From the NCBI GenBank assembly GCA_009886095.1, contig VFJL01000046.1, positions 1 through 63,102 of the forward strand: a stretch of DNA of 63,102 nucleotides, given 5' to 3'. Positions 7,922 through 16,152 of this stretch are shown piece by piece. The notes under the pieces were generated by a model that saw only the letters and a list, made by a program, of their open reading frames with translations, made no database searches and had not been told where the DNA came from. The position numbers were made by a program, and so were the translations under genes. Numbering within the stretch: the first letter of the stretch is position 1; every line of letters starts with the position of its first letter. This stretch comes from Nitrosomonadales bacterium (GTDB lineage: Bacteria; Pseudomonadota; Gammaproteobacteria; Burkholderiales; Nitrosomonadaceae).

Positions 7922-8059
7922 GATAAAGCTTCACCAGCCAGTTAATTCAGACATTGAACATCCGTTCAGTCTCGATCGCGGAAGCTCGTGTTTCCAGATA
8001 GGAGTCATTGATTCACACAAATGGTGTACCCTGAATAACCACGAAGCCACTGGAGACAC

Positions 8060-8299
8060 ATGATGAAGATGTTCGGAACTATTCTGATCCTTGCGCTTCT
8101 GGCTGGGTGTGAACCCTCTTCCATAACAGATCAATGTTTGCGGAAAGAATTATTCTCCAAGTGTATGGATTTATCGCCAGCTGACCCTACGAATACCATG
8201 TACCAGAATAAGGATGAGCTGGTGAATTACTGTGAAAAAGCATCTTTCTCGAGGAGCTCCCGGCCACGCGACCAAGTCAAGGCGGAATGCGCATCATGA
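8060..8299 (+). CDS. Small predicted lipoprotein
   Basis: A 79-residue protein with signal sequence MFGTILILALLAGC and lipobox LLAGC (cysteine near residue 17). The mature part carries three more cysteines (QCLR, SKCMD, NYCEK), suggesting disulfides in the periplasm, and a final one near the C-terminus (ECAS). TGGAG at 8051-8055 supports the ATG at 8060; ATG 8063 is an alternative. It is the last gene of the first accessory island. No family is recognised. Confidence 0.65.
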   Translation: MMKMFGTILILALLAGCEPSSITDQCLRKELFSKCMDLSPADPTNTMYQNKDELVNYCEKASFSRSSRPRDQVKAECAS

Positions 8300-8355
8300 C
8301 TTTTCTATCCATTATTAGAGCTCAACTCAGGTGCGTCAACCTGTCCCCTCCCGCA

Positions 8356-8895
8356 TTACTGATTTAACCGTTTCAAGGCTTTCTCGGCGGTTACATCCCC
8401 CTGTGCTGCAGCCAGGCGGTACCACTTTACGGCTTCCTGGACATCCTTGGTTACGCCGTAGCCATTGAGATACATCGCGGCAAGGCTGGCTTGTCCATAT
8501 TTATCTCCCTGCTCTGCCGACAAGCGAAACAGCTTCAGGGCTTCCGGATAATTCCGGTTCACACCATCGCCATTGAAATGCATTGCCCCAAGGTTATTGC
8601 GCGCCCCTGCATTGCCTTGTGCAGCAGACAGGAGGAGCCACTTTATGGCTTCTGGATAATCCCGGGGCGTGCCTTCGCCCTTGAGATACATCATGCCCAG
8701 CATGGCTTGTGCATCTGCATTCCCTTGCGCAGCCAACGGCCTGAACAGTTTGATGGCTTGCACGTGAGCACTTTTGTTATAGGCTTCCCCCGCAACATCG
8801 ATAGGTGCAGCGGTTGCAGTGCCGACACCAAGTAGGCAGTACATGCAGGCAGCAGTGATCCAACGTTGATGGGTCATGATAATGTTGTGATGCAT
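8356..8895 (-). CDS. Secreted Sel1-like repeat protein
   Basis: 179 residues: an N-terminal signal segment (ITAACMYCLLGVGTATAA) followed by about three Sel1/TPR-like units of 36 residues, each with the A..G...A...LG.MY..G.GV..D..EA pattern (AQGNADAQAMLGMMYLKGEG, AQGNAGARNNLGAMHFNGDG, EQGDKYGQASLAAMYLNGYG). Such solenoids mediate protein-protein contacts, often in the periplasm. The start may be the second methionine (MTHQRW, 8877), which gives a more normal signal peptide. Partner unknown. Confidence 0.8.
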   Translation of the reverse strand: MHHNIIMTHQRWITAACMYCLLGVGTATAAPIDVAGEAYNKSAHVQAIKLFRPLAAQGNADAQAMLGMMYLKGEGTPRDYPEAIKWLLLSAAQGNAGARNNLGAMHFNGDGVNRNYPEALKLFRLSAEQGDKYGQASLAAMYLNGYGVTKDVQEAVKWYRLAAAQGDVTAEKALKRLNQ

Positions 8896-9103
8896 GATGC
8901 TGCGGATAGGAAGTTAACGTTCAGAGTGTTACTTATTGCGCGAAGTTTTATCATCAGCATAACTCAAACATGGTATTTCAATAAATATAAATAAAAACTT
9001 GCCTAAACGCGGCAGAGGAGGTTGTTTGGAGAAAGATCAGCCATCCGCCTTGCCCCCCCGGAGTTTGCAGCAAGTCGTTCCCTGCAGCGCTTGCTCGCAG
9101 CTC

Positions 9104-10207
9104 CTAAGGTTTTTTATAGCTGATGCGATAAATTGCGCCGGCATAATCATCTGAAACCAACAGTGCACCGTCAGGCATCACCAGCATATCGACCGGTTTG
9201 CCCCATGCGTCCTCTGCCTGCAACCAGCCTTCAGCAAACACTTCCTGTTTTGCTACTTTATTGTTTTTTAGCCGTATCAGCTTGAGCCGGTAACCGCTTT
9301 TTTCACGGCGATTCCACGAGCCATGCTCGGCCACGAAAATCTGGTTGTGGTATTCCTCCGGAAACATCTTGCCAGTGTAGAAGCGTACTCCCAGTGGCGC
9401 AACATGCGGGTCGAATTTGGCCGCTGGAGCAGTGAGCTTGCCGCAATTACGCTTGGCTCCAAATTTGGGGTCGAGAACATCGTCAGCATAACAATAGGGA
9501 AAGCCAAAATGCATGCCTTTTCCAGGTGCAAGATTGAGTTCATCGGGTGGAGTGCTGTCGCCTAGCCAGTCGTGTCCGGTATCGGTAAACCATAATTCCT
9601 TCGTTTTAGGATGCCAGTCAAAGCCGGCTGAATTTCTTACGCCTTGTGCATAAACTTCGTAGCCGCTGCCATCGGGTTGAATTCGTGCAATCAGCGCAAA
9701 GCTCATCGGATCAGCCTCGCAGCTATTGCATGGTGCGCCCACTGACACATGTAGCAGGCCATCTGGGCCAAAGGCGATGTATCTTCCGCCATGTTGTTGT
9801 TTTTCTTTTGGAAAAATTTCAGTCACCACCACGGGTTTTCCGGGCTGATCGAGTTTCCCCTCGATATCATCAAAGCGTAGGATGCGGTTAACCGCAGAGA
9901 CATACAGCGCTTTATCACGAAAGGCCACACCTACTGGTAGATGGAGTCCCCTGGCAATGACTCTGACCTGACGCACGCCATCTTTTTCGGTAATAGCATA
10001 AACCTTGCCCTCAGTCATGGATCCGGCGAATACCGTGCCATTCGTCCCCAGTGTCAGGCCGCGTGCATTGGGCGCTTCCGCCCACAGACTAATTACAAAC
10101 CCTGCCGGCAATTTTATTTTATCCAGAGGCAGAGTGCGATTTTGTGCAGTGGCAGGCAAGGCACAATAAAGTATAAGAATAATTGCGAAACGATTGAAAA
10201 TTTTCAT
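9104..10207 (-). CDS. Secreted PQQ-dependent sorbosone/glucose dehydrogenase-like beta-propeller
   Basis: 367 residues with signal peptide MKIFNRFAIILILYCALPAT. The mature protein begins LPLDKIKLPAGFVISLWAEA and contains RYIAFGPDGLLHVSVGAPCN, GVRNSAGFDWHPKTKELWFT and FVAEHGSWNR, all landmarks of the six-bladed soluble sugar dehydrogenase family. Members oxidise aldoses or sorbosone in the periplasm with PQQ, but many close homologues are uncharacterised, and no PQQ synthesis gene is in view. It is divergent from htpG with a short shared upstream region. Confidence 0.8.
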   Translation of the reverse strand: MKIFNRFAIILILYCALPATAQNRTLPLDKIKLPAGFVISLWAEAPNARGLTLGTNGTVFAGSMTEGKVYAITEKDGVRQVRVIARGLHLPVGVAFRDKALYVSAVNRILRFDDIEGKLDQPGKPVVVTEIFPKEKQQHGGRYIAFGPDGLLHVSVGAPCNSCEADPMSFALIARIQPDGSGYEVYAQGVRNSAGFDWHPKTKELWFTDTGHDWLGDSTPPDELNLAPGKGMHFGFPYCYADDVLDPKFGAKRNCGKLTAPAAKFDPHVAPLGVRFYTGKMFPEEYHNQIFVAEHGSWNRREKSGYRLKLIRLKNNKVAKQEVFAEGWLQAEDAWGKPVDMLVMPDGALLVSDDYAGAIYRISYKKP

Positions 10208-10246
10208 GATTGGTAGAACTTAAATGTGAATTCTATATATAGGCAG

Positions 10247-10274
10247 CTTGAAATATTTCAATTTGCCCTCATAA
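10247..10274 (+). promoter_or_regulatory. Sigma-32-type heat-shock promoter of htpG
   Basis: CTTGAAA at 10247-10253 is an exact match to the sigma-32 -35 element; 13 bases later CCTCATAA (10267-10274) fits the CCCCATNT -10 element. The element ends 29 bases before the htpG ATG. htpG is a classical heat-shock gene, so both sequence and context agree. It also excludes the in-frame upstream start at 10226. Confidence 0.7.
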
Positions 10275-10303
10275 TCCTACTGCATTATTCCAAGGAGATA
10301 ACC

Positions 10304-12226
10304 ATGCAAGCCGCTGCCACCAAAGAACACCTGAGTTTTCAGACCGAAGTCAAACAACTGCTCAAGTTGATGATTCATTCCTTGTATAGTAACAAGGAAA
10401 TTTTTCTGCGCGAATTGATTTCCAACGCATCGGACGCGGCCGATAAGCTGCGCTTCGAGGGACTGGCTGATGGCGCTTTATACGAAACCGATCCCGATCT
10501 TGGAATCCGTGTCAGCTACGATGCTGCGGCCCATACCCTGACTATCGCTGACAATGGCATCGGCATGTCGCGGCAGGAGGTGATCGAGCATATCGGTACC
10601 ATCGCCAAATCCGGTACGCGCGAATTCTTCAGCTCACTAACCGGCGATCAGGCCAAGGATGCGAATTTGATCGGCCAGTTCGGTGTCGGTTTTTACTCGG
10701 TATTTATCGTCGCTGACAAAGTGACGCTTATTACGCGCCGCGCCGGTTTGACCGCAGAACATGGTGTGCGCTGGGAATCTGCGGGTGAGGGTGATTATAC
10801 GCTGGAGACAGTGGAGAAAACAGATCGCGGTACTGAAGTCATTCTACATCTGCGCGAAGGAGAGGAAGATTTGCTCGATGGCTGGCGGTTGCGTAACATC
10901 ATTCGCAAGTATTCCGACCATATCACTTTGCCGATTGTGATGAAAAAGGAGGAGTGGTCCAAGGAGAAGAACGAAAATACCATCACCGATGAAGATGAAA
11001 CCGTTAATCAGGCAAGCGCATTGTGGGCGCGTCCCAAGAGCGAGATCACCCCGGAGCAGTACGAGGAATTCTACAAACATGTGGCACATGATTTTGAGCC
11101 ATCGCTGGCCTATGTGCACGCCAAGGTGGAAGGCAAGCAGGAATATACCCAACTGCTCTATATTCCGTCGCACGCACCGTTTGACATGTTTGACCGCGAG
11201 CACCGCCACGGCATCAAGCTGTATGTACGGCGGGTGTTCATCATGGACGATGCGGAGCAGTTGCTACCGAATTATTTGCGTTTCGTGCGCGGGGTGATCG
11301 ATTCCAACGATTTGCCGCTGAATGTTTCACGCGAAATTTTGCAGGAATCGAAAGATATCGAAGCAATCCGCGCCGGTGCAGTAAAGAAGGTGTTGGGGTT
11401 GATCGAAGACCTTGCTCAGAGTGAACTAGACAGCAACAGGGAAAAATTCAAAACCTTCTGGAAGGAATTTGGTCAGGTTCTGAAAGAGGGGGTGGGGGAA
11501 GATCACGCCAACCGCGAACGTATTGCCAAGCTGCTGCGTTTTGTTTCTACCCATGCCGATGACGACGAGCAAACGGTGTCATTGAGCGATTATATCGGGC
11601 GTATGAAAGAAGGGCAGGAGAAAATTTACTATGCTACTGCCGACAGTCTCAAGGCTGCTAGAAGTAGCCCGCATCTGGAAATTTTTCGCAAGAAAGGTAT
11701 CGAAGTATTGCTGCTATCCGAGCGTGTGGACGAGTGGTTGGTGTCGAACCTGAGAGAGTTTGAGGGCAAGTCACTACAATCGATAGCCAAAGGTAGCCTT
11801 GATCTGGGTAAGCTGGAAGATGAGGCGGAGAAGAAAGAACAGGAAAAGGAAGCAGACGAATACAAGGAACTCACCGAGAAAATAAAGAATGTTTTGGGTG
11901 AGCAGGTGAAGGATGTGCGTATCACCTTGCGCTTGACTGAATCCCCGGCCTGTCTGGTGGCGGATAGCTACGATATGGGCGGCAATCTGGAACGCATGCT
12001 CAAGTCAGCCGGACAGAAGGTGAGCCAGGCCAGGCCCATCCTCGAAATTAACCCGCACCATCCGATGGTGCAGCGCTTGAAATACGAGGAGACACGATTT
12101 TCAGACTGGAGTCGTATCCTATTCGACCAGGCGCTGCTGGCTGAAGGTGGTCAGCTTGATGACCCGGCTGGATTCGTCAAAAGACTTAATGAACTGTTGC
12201 TGTTGACTACTTTGAACGGGAAATAG
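10304..12226 (+). CDS. htpG: Chaperone HtpG (Hsp90)
   Basis: 640-residue bacterial Hsp90, a dimeric ATP-dependent cytosolic chaperone. The N-terminal GHKL ATPase begins [20 protein letters not shown] and carries [12 protein letters not shown] (the Asn ligates Mg-ATP), DNGIGMS and [11 protein letters not shown]. The middle domain includes [11 protein letters not shown] and [13 protein letters not shown], and the C-terminal dimerisation domain ends with [12 protein letters not shown]. Length matches the family. The start at 10304 is chosen for the AAGGAG ribosome site 7 bases upstream and agreement with known N-termini; the frame remains open upstream to 10226 but that part lies across the promoter. 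Confidence 0.97.
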   Translation: MQAAATKEHLSFQTEVKQLLKLMIHSLYSNKEIFLRELISNASDAADKLRFEGLADGALYETDPDLGIRVSYDAAAHTLTIADNGIGMSRQEVIEHIGTIAKSGTREFFSSLTGDQAKDANLIGQFGVGFYSVFIVADKVTLITRRAGLTAEHGVRWESAGEGDYTLETVEKTDRGTEVILHLREGEEDLLDGWRLRNIIRKYSDHITLPIVMKKEEWSKEKNENTITDEDETVNQASALWARPKSEITPEQYEEFYKHVAHDFEPSLAYVHAKVEGKQEYTQLLYIPSHAPFDMFDREHRHGIKLYVRRVFIMDDAEQLLPNYLRFVRGVIDSNDLPLNVSREILQESKDIEAIRAGAVKKVLGLIEDLAQSELDSNREKFKTFWKEFGQVLKEGVGEDHANRERIAKLLRFVSTHADDDEQTVSLSDYIGRMKEGQEKIYYATADSLKAARSSPHLEIFRKKGIEVLLLSERVDEWLVSNLREFEGKSLQSIAKGSLDLGKLEDEAEKKEQEKEADEYKELTEKIKNVLGEQVKDVRITLRLTESPACLVADSYDMGGNLERMLKSAGQKVSQARPILEINPHHPMVQRLKYEETRFSDWSRILFDQALLAEGGQLDDPAGFVKRLNELLLLTTLNGK

Positions 12227-12254
12227 AAGCTCGCACAGGAGGATGATTCATTGG

Positions 12255-12301
12255 GGCATCTCTAAAAATATTGTTTAGAATTTTGAATTTTTAGAGGTGC
12301 C
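12255..12301. terminator. Long inverted repeat between convergent genes
   Basis: GGCATCTCTAAAAAT (12255-12269) pairs with ATTTTTAGAGGTGCC (12287-12301) over 15 positions with one G-U, around a 17-base AT-rich spacer. It lies between the convergent htpG and acyltransferase genes, so a bidirectional terminator is the simplest reading. A relic of insertion-element ends is the alternative. Confidence 0.55.
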
Positions 12302-12303
12302 AA

Positions 12304-13410
12304 TCAGCCATTTCCCAACGCTACGAGTAAGCCGCTTGTCATAAATCCTGCCGGTAGCAACAGCTGCATCTTGTCCGTAAGTGGACGGCTTTCGATCCAT
12401 TTGAAGAGTAAGGCGCCGCCAAGAATACTAATGCCTAAGGCCAGGATCAGCCCGAATATGCTGATGATCGGTTGATGTGGGAAGAAGCGGAAGAAAGTCG
12501 CGTTGACAACCAGACACAACGGAAAGTGGACAAGGAATATGGAATAAGAAATGCGCCCAAGATAGGTCAGGAAATTTGGCACGGGCCAACTTTCCAAGAC
12601 TTCATATTGCCTGGCGAATCCCAGCGCCAGCATTACGATACCTGCAACCGCTATCCGGGAACGAAAGTCTACCAGCAAGGCCGCTATTACCAGCGCGCCT
12701 AGTAATGCGAGCCAGACAATATGTTGTTGCCGGTTCGAAGCCCAATAGACCAGAATCCCAAGGCCATATGAGCCAAAAAAGTAGAAAGCAGTTTCGTCCC
12801 AAAAATCATTTCTGTTGAACGCAAATAGCGAGACCACGGTTAAGCCTGCAATCAAAACCAAGCCAGTCAATTTCAGGTGTGGATAACGACATTCAATTTT
12901 CCCGGATAGCCAGAGTATGGTTACCGCAAGGGTGAATAACTGAAAATCGATAGCCACGTACCAGACGCCTGCTGACAGGGCATCCTGATTAAGCAGATCT
13001 TGCAGCAGAAATATATGAGCGAGCAGTTGGGGGAGGTTAGGTGCGGCGGGGATGGAATCGTGAGTCATCCAGTACCTTGCCAGTGCCGCACATCCGATTG
13101 CTAAGGTCAAGGCGGCGAGATACGGGATGACCAATCGAACATAGCGTTGTTTGATGGCCTGAATCGGATCGGTGACGAGTGGCACCCCGTGCGGCGCAAG
13201 CTTTCCTGCCAACAGAAAACCTGCTACAACAAAAAAAACCTGCACTGCAATTCTTCCGTACTCACGAAGCCAATCGATCAGGCCAGGAATCAGTGGGTAC
13301 GCCAAATCCGACATGGGGCCGTAGATTGATAGATGATGCGACACAATCAACAGACAGGCAGTGGCCTTAAGTGCATCCACCAAGGGCATTCTCGAAACAT
13401 CAGTGCGCAT
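12304..13410 (-). CDS. Acyltransferase 3 family integral membrane protein
   Basis: 368 residues with about ten hydrophobic helices. The N-terminus MPLVDALKATACLLIVSHHL has the family's R/D-x-LKA...H-H signature, the histidine pair being the proposed active site; GRIAVQVFFVVAGFL is the second family block (usual pattern G..GV..FFVLSGF). Members O-acetylate or succinylate sugars of lipopolysaccharide, peptidoglycan or exopolysaccharide. No glycan gene cluster surrounds it, so the substrate cannot be inferred. It lies 165 bp downstream of cphA on the same strand. Confidence 0.85.
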   Translation of the reverse strand: MRTDVSRMPLVDALKATACLLIVSHHLSIYGPMSDLAYPLIPGLIDWLREYGRIAVQVFFVVAGFLLAGKLAPHGVPLVTDPIQAIKQRYVRLVIPYLAALTLAIGCAALARYWMTHDSIPAAPNLPQLLAHIFLLQDLLNQDALSAGVWYVAIDFQLFTLAVTILWLSGKIECRYPHLKLTGLVLIAGLTVVSLFAFNRNDFWDETAFYFFGSYGLGILVYWASNRQQHIVWLALLGALVIAALLVDFRSRIAVAGIVMLALGFARQYEVLESWPVPNFLTYLGRISYSIFLVHFPLCLVVNATFFRFFPHQPIISIFGLILALGISILGGALLFKWIESRPLTDKMQLLLPAGFMTSGLLVALGNG

Positions 13411-13575
13411 GTTGTCGAGATCTTATTTCAATTTCAGTTCAAAAGTAAAACGAGGCGATGACGAATGAATGCCGTAGACAGTACGCCCCGTAAGGAGACC
13501 TCCTTCGAGGCGAATAGTCCGGCACGGTGCGAGTGAGGATGTCAACGAAGTGCCACTAATGAAATGGAATTGAAA

Positions 13576-16152
13576 TTAGCCTGCGACTACCCGTCTGCTG
13601 ATATGTCTGAGTGCTTCCTCGACCTGGTCGATGAGAATAAGGCATAGCTCGCCAGCTTTGAGGTTGGCGAAAGCGGCATCAATGGCGACAAACTCCCCTC
13701 GTATTTCCTTGACCACACGGGTGCGTTTAGCATTCTCCAATCCCTGCCGCAGTAGGCCAAGTACCTCTCCATCGGCACGGCCACGCTGGCATTGGTCCTG
13801 ATAAAGCACGACTTCATCAAAAGCGTCACCAAGGATCTTGGTCTGTTGACGAATGTCTTCGTCGCGTCTATCACCGGCACCACTGATGACTACCGAGCGC
13901 CGTTTGGCTGGCATATTATCGATGGCACATACAAGTGCCCGAATCGCATCCGCATTGTGGCCGTAGTCAGCGATCAGTGTAGCGCCACGATGGCTGAAAA
14001 GATTAAAACGGCCTGGCGCAGTTTGCACATCACTGACAAAGCTGGTCAAACCCGCACAAATGACCGTCCAATCAAGACCCAGCGCCCAACCAGCTCCGAT
14101 AGCTGCCATGGCATTTTCAATCTGGAAATCTATGGCGCCATTCTGCGTGATCGGGATTTCGCTCAGCGGGATCCGGTATTCAACTCCAGTTGTTCCCACG
14201 GCAGCTATCGAATCGCCATCAAGATAGATGACGCGTTTATGTTGTGCATGGTGCCTGGCTATTATCGGATGGTTGCGGTCGCGGGCAAAGAAAGTAACTG
14301 AGCCAGGGCAGCTATCAGCCATGCTGGCTACCAATGGATCAGCGGCGTTGAGCACGGCAACACCAGTATCGGGCATGATGTTTTGTACGATGATACGTTT
14401 GACAACGGCCAGATCCTCTGCCGTATTGATGTGTGCGAGACCGAGGTGATCGCCCATACCGATGTTGGTGACTACTGCAACCTGGCAGAGGTCGAAACCC
14501 AGTCCTTCGCGTAGCATGCCACCGCGTGCCGTCTCAAATACGGCGGCATCGACATCGGGATGGAGGAGGACATTTCTCGCACTCTTCGGGCCGCTGCAAT
14601 CGCCGGTGTCGATGCGTTGCTCTTCAATGTAGACGCCGTCAGTATTTGTCATGCCGACACGCAAGCCTTGACAGCCGAGGATATTGGCAATCAGACGAAC
14701 GGTGGTGGTCTTGCCGTTAGTGCCGGTTACTGCGACAACGGGAATGCGCCCATCCTCACCGTCGGCAAACATATTGGCAATGACTGCTTCGCCAACCGCA
14801 CGTCCTTTGCCAGATGAAGGCTGCAGGTGCATGCGCAGACCTGGTGCAGCGTTTACCTCAATGATGCCGCCGTTTTGTTGTTCCAGTGGATCCCGTATAG
14901 TGTTGCAGATGACGTCAACTCCGCAGATATCGAGACCGATCATTTGCGCAGCAGCCACCACGCGCTCAGCAAGCTCGGGATGAACTTCATCAGTCACATC
15001 GACAGCCGTACCACCAGTGGAAAGATTGGCGTTATTGCGCAGGACGATACGTGTGCTTTTGACCGGGATGGATTCGGTCGTAAGATTCTGGATTGCGAGG
15101 TGAGCAAGAGTAATTTCATCGAAATTTATTTTAGTCAGCGAGGCAACGTGACCTTTGCCACGGCGCGGATCACTGTTGACCTGTTCTACCAGTTGCCGAA
15201 TACTGTGTACGCCATCACCGACTACTTGTGGCGGTTCTCGCCGCGCAGCAGCAACCAGCTTGTTGCCAATTACCAGCATGCGGTAGTCATGACCGGAGAT
15301 GTAACGCTCAACCAGAACTTCGCCGCTGATTTCAACCGCTACCGCGTAGGCAGCCTCCACTTGCTCACGGTTCACGAGATTTACCGCGACGCCCTTACCC
15401 TGGTTGCCATCTTGGGGTTTTATGACGACCGGCCCACCAATTTCACAGGCGGCTGCCCAGGCATCTGCAGCATTTAATACTGGACGGCCCAACGGAACGG
15501 GAATGCCAGCAGCATGCAGCAGCATCTTGGTCAATTCCTTATCCTGCGCGATGGATTCGGCGACGGCGCTAGTCAGATCGGTTTCGCTGGCCTGTATGCG
15601 GCGCTGCCGGCTACCCCACCCAAACTGCACCATACTACCTTCAGTTAAGCGACGGAAAGGGATGCCACGTGCTACAGCAGCGTGGACGATGGCACCAGTA
15701 CTTGGTCCAAGGCGCACGTCCTCATCGAGTTCGCGAAGACGGTGCAGCGCATCGGCCAGATCAAAAAGAGTATCGTCAATTGCACAGTGGCACAAAGTTT
15801 GTGAGAGTTCAAAAGCGAGTCGGCCGACCGCTTCTTCGCTGTATTCAACAACGACTCGATAGGTGTCGGTTTCCAACGTTTGTACGGTGTGGCTGAAGCT
15901 GACCGGGCATCCAGCCCGCATTTGCAGGCCGAGTGCAGCAAATTCGAGGATATGAGCCATGGTCATGGTTTCATGATGTTTGCTCGGCTGGAGCAAGGCG
16001 GCTTCCGGGAAGTACTCATGTAACCGGGTGATGAAACCCGGCAGTCTGTCGATGAGGCACTCGGCAATACTGCAGGAAACGATAGCCTCTATAGCCGTAT
16101 GCTGGCTCCATAAATTGGGGCCGCGCAGTGCATGGATATGTGATACTTTCAT
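13576..16152 (-). CDS. cphA: Cyanophycin synthetase CphA
   Basis: 858 residues, near the usual length of about 870. CphA polymerises aspartate and arginine, without a ribosome, into cyanophycin, a cytoplasmic nitrogen reserve, using two ATP-dependent ligase domains. The N-terminal domain starts HIHALRGPNLWS; the ATP-grasp domain (about residues 210-470) contains VVIKPQDGNQGKGVAVNL and IIEVNAAPGLRMHL; the Mur-ligase-like domain has P-loop VTGTNGKTTTVRLI near 475-488 and ends with the Mur C-terminal region (APGRFNL, LIADYGHNADAIRAL). Its ATG overlaps the stop of the upstream cphA' by four bases. No cyanophycinase gene is in the window. Confidence 0.95.
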   Translation of the reverse strand: MKVSHIHALRGPNLWSQHTAIEAIVSCSIAECLIDRLPGFITRLHEYFPEAALLQPSKHHETMTMAHILEFAALGLQMRAGCPVSFSHTVQTLETDTYRVVVEYSEEAVGRLAFELSQTLCHCAIDDTLFDLADALHRLRELDEDVRLGPSTGAIVHAAVARGIPFRRLTEGSMVQFGWGSRQRRIQASETDLTSAVAESIAQDKELTKMLLHAAGIPVPLGRPVLNAADAWAAACEIGGPVVIKPQDGNQGKGVAVNLVNREQVEAAYAVAVEISGEVLVERYISGHDYRMLVIGNKLVAAARREPPQVVGDGVHSIRQLVEQVNSDPRRGKGHVASLTKINFDEITLAHLAIQNLTTESIPVKSTRIVLRNNANLSTGGTAVDVTDEVHPELAERVVAAAQMIGLDICGVDVICNTIRDPLEQQNGGIIEVNAAPGLRMHLQPSSGKGRAVGEAVIANMFADGEDGRIPVVAVTGTNGKTTTVRLIANILGCQGLRVGMTNTDGVYIEEQRIDTGDCSGPKSARNVLLHPDVDAAVFETARGGMLREGLGFDLCQVAVVTNIGMGDHLGLAHINTAEDLAVVKRIIVQNIMPDTGVAVLNAADPLVASMADSCPGSVTFFARDRNHPIIARHHAQHKRVIYLDGDSIAAVGTTGVEYRIPLSEIPITQNGAIDFQIENAMAAIGAGWALGLDWTVICAGLTSFVSDVQTAPGRFNLFSHRGATLIADYGHNADAIRALVCAIDNMPAKRRSVVISGAGDRRDEDIRQQTKILGDAFDEVVLYQDQCQRGRADGEVLGLLRQGLENAKRTRVVKEIRGEFVAIDAAFANLKAGELCLILIDQVEEALRHISRRVVAG

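Noticed and set aside
5727-8330. Integron-type gene cassette array
   Set aside because: The motif copies lack the GTTRRRY/RYYYAAC pairs and hairpin layout of attC sites, and no integron integrase is visible. The cassette-like arrangement is kept only as a motif-based hypothesis.
10226-10303. Upstream start of htpG
   Set aside because: It lies over the sigma-32 promoter elements and the added residues are absent from HtpG proteins.
13492-13505. AAGGAG-AC-CTCCTT palindrome after the acyltransferase start region
   Set aside because: Short hairpin containing a Shine-Dalgarno-like sequence but no gene start near; too little to call a regulatory site.
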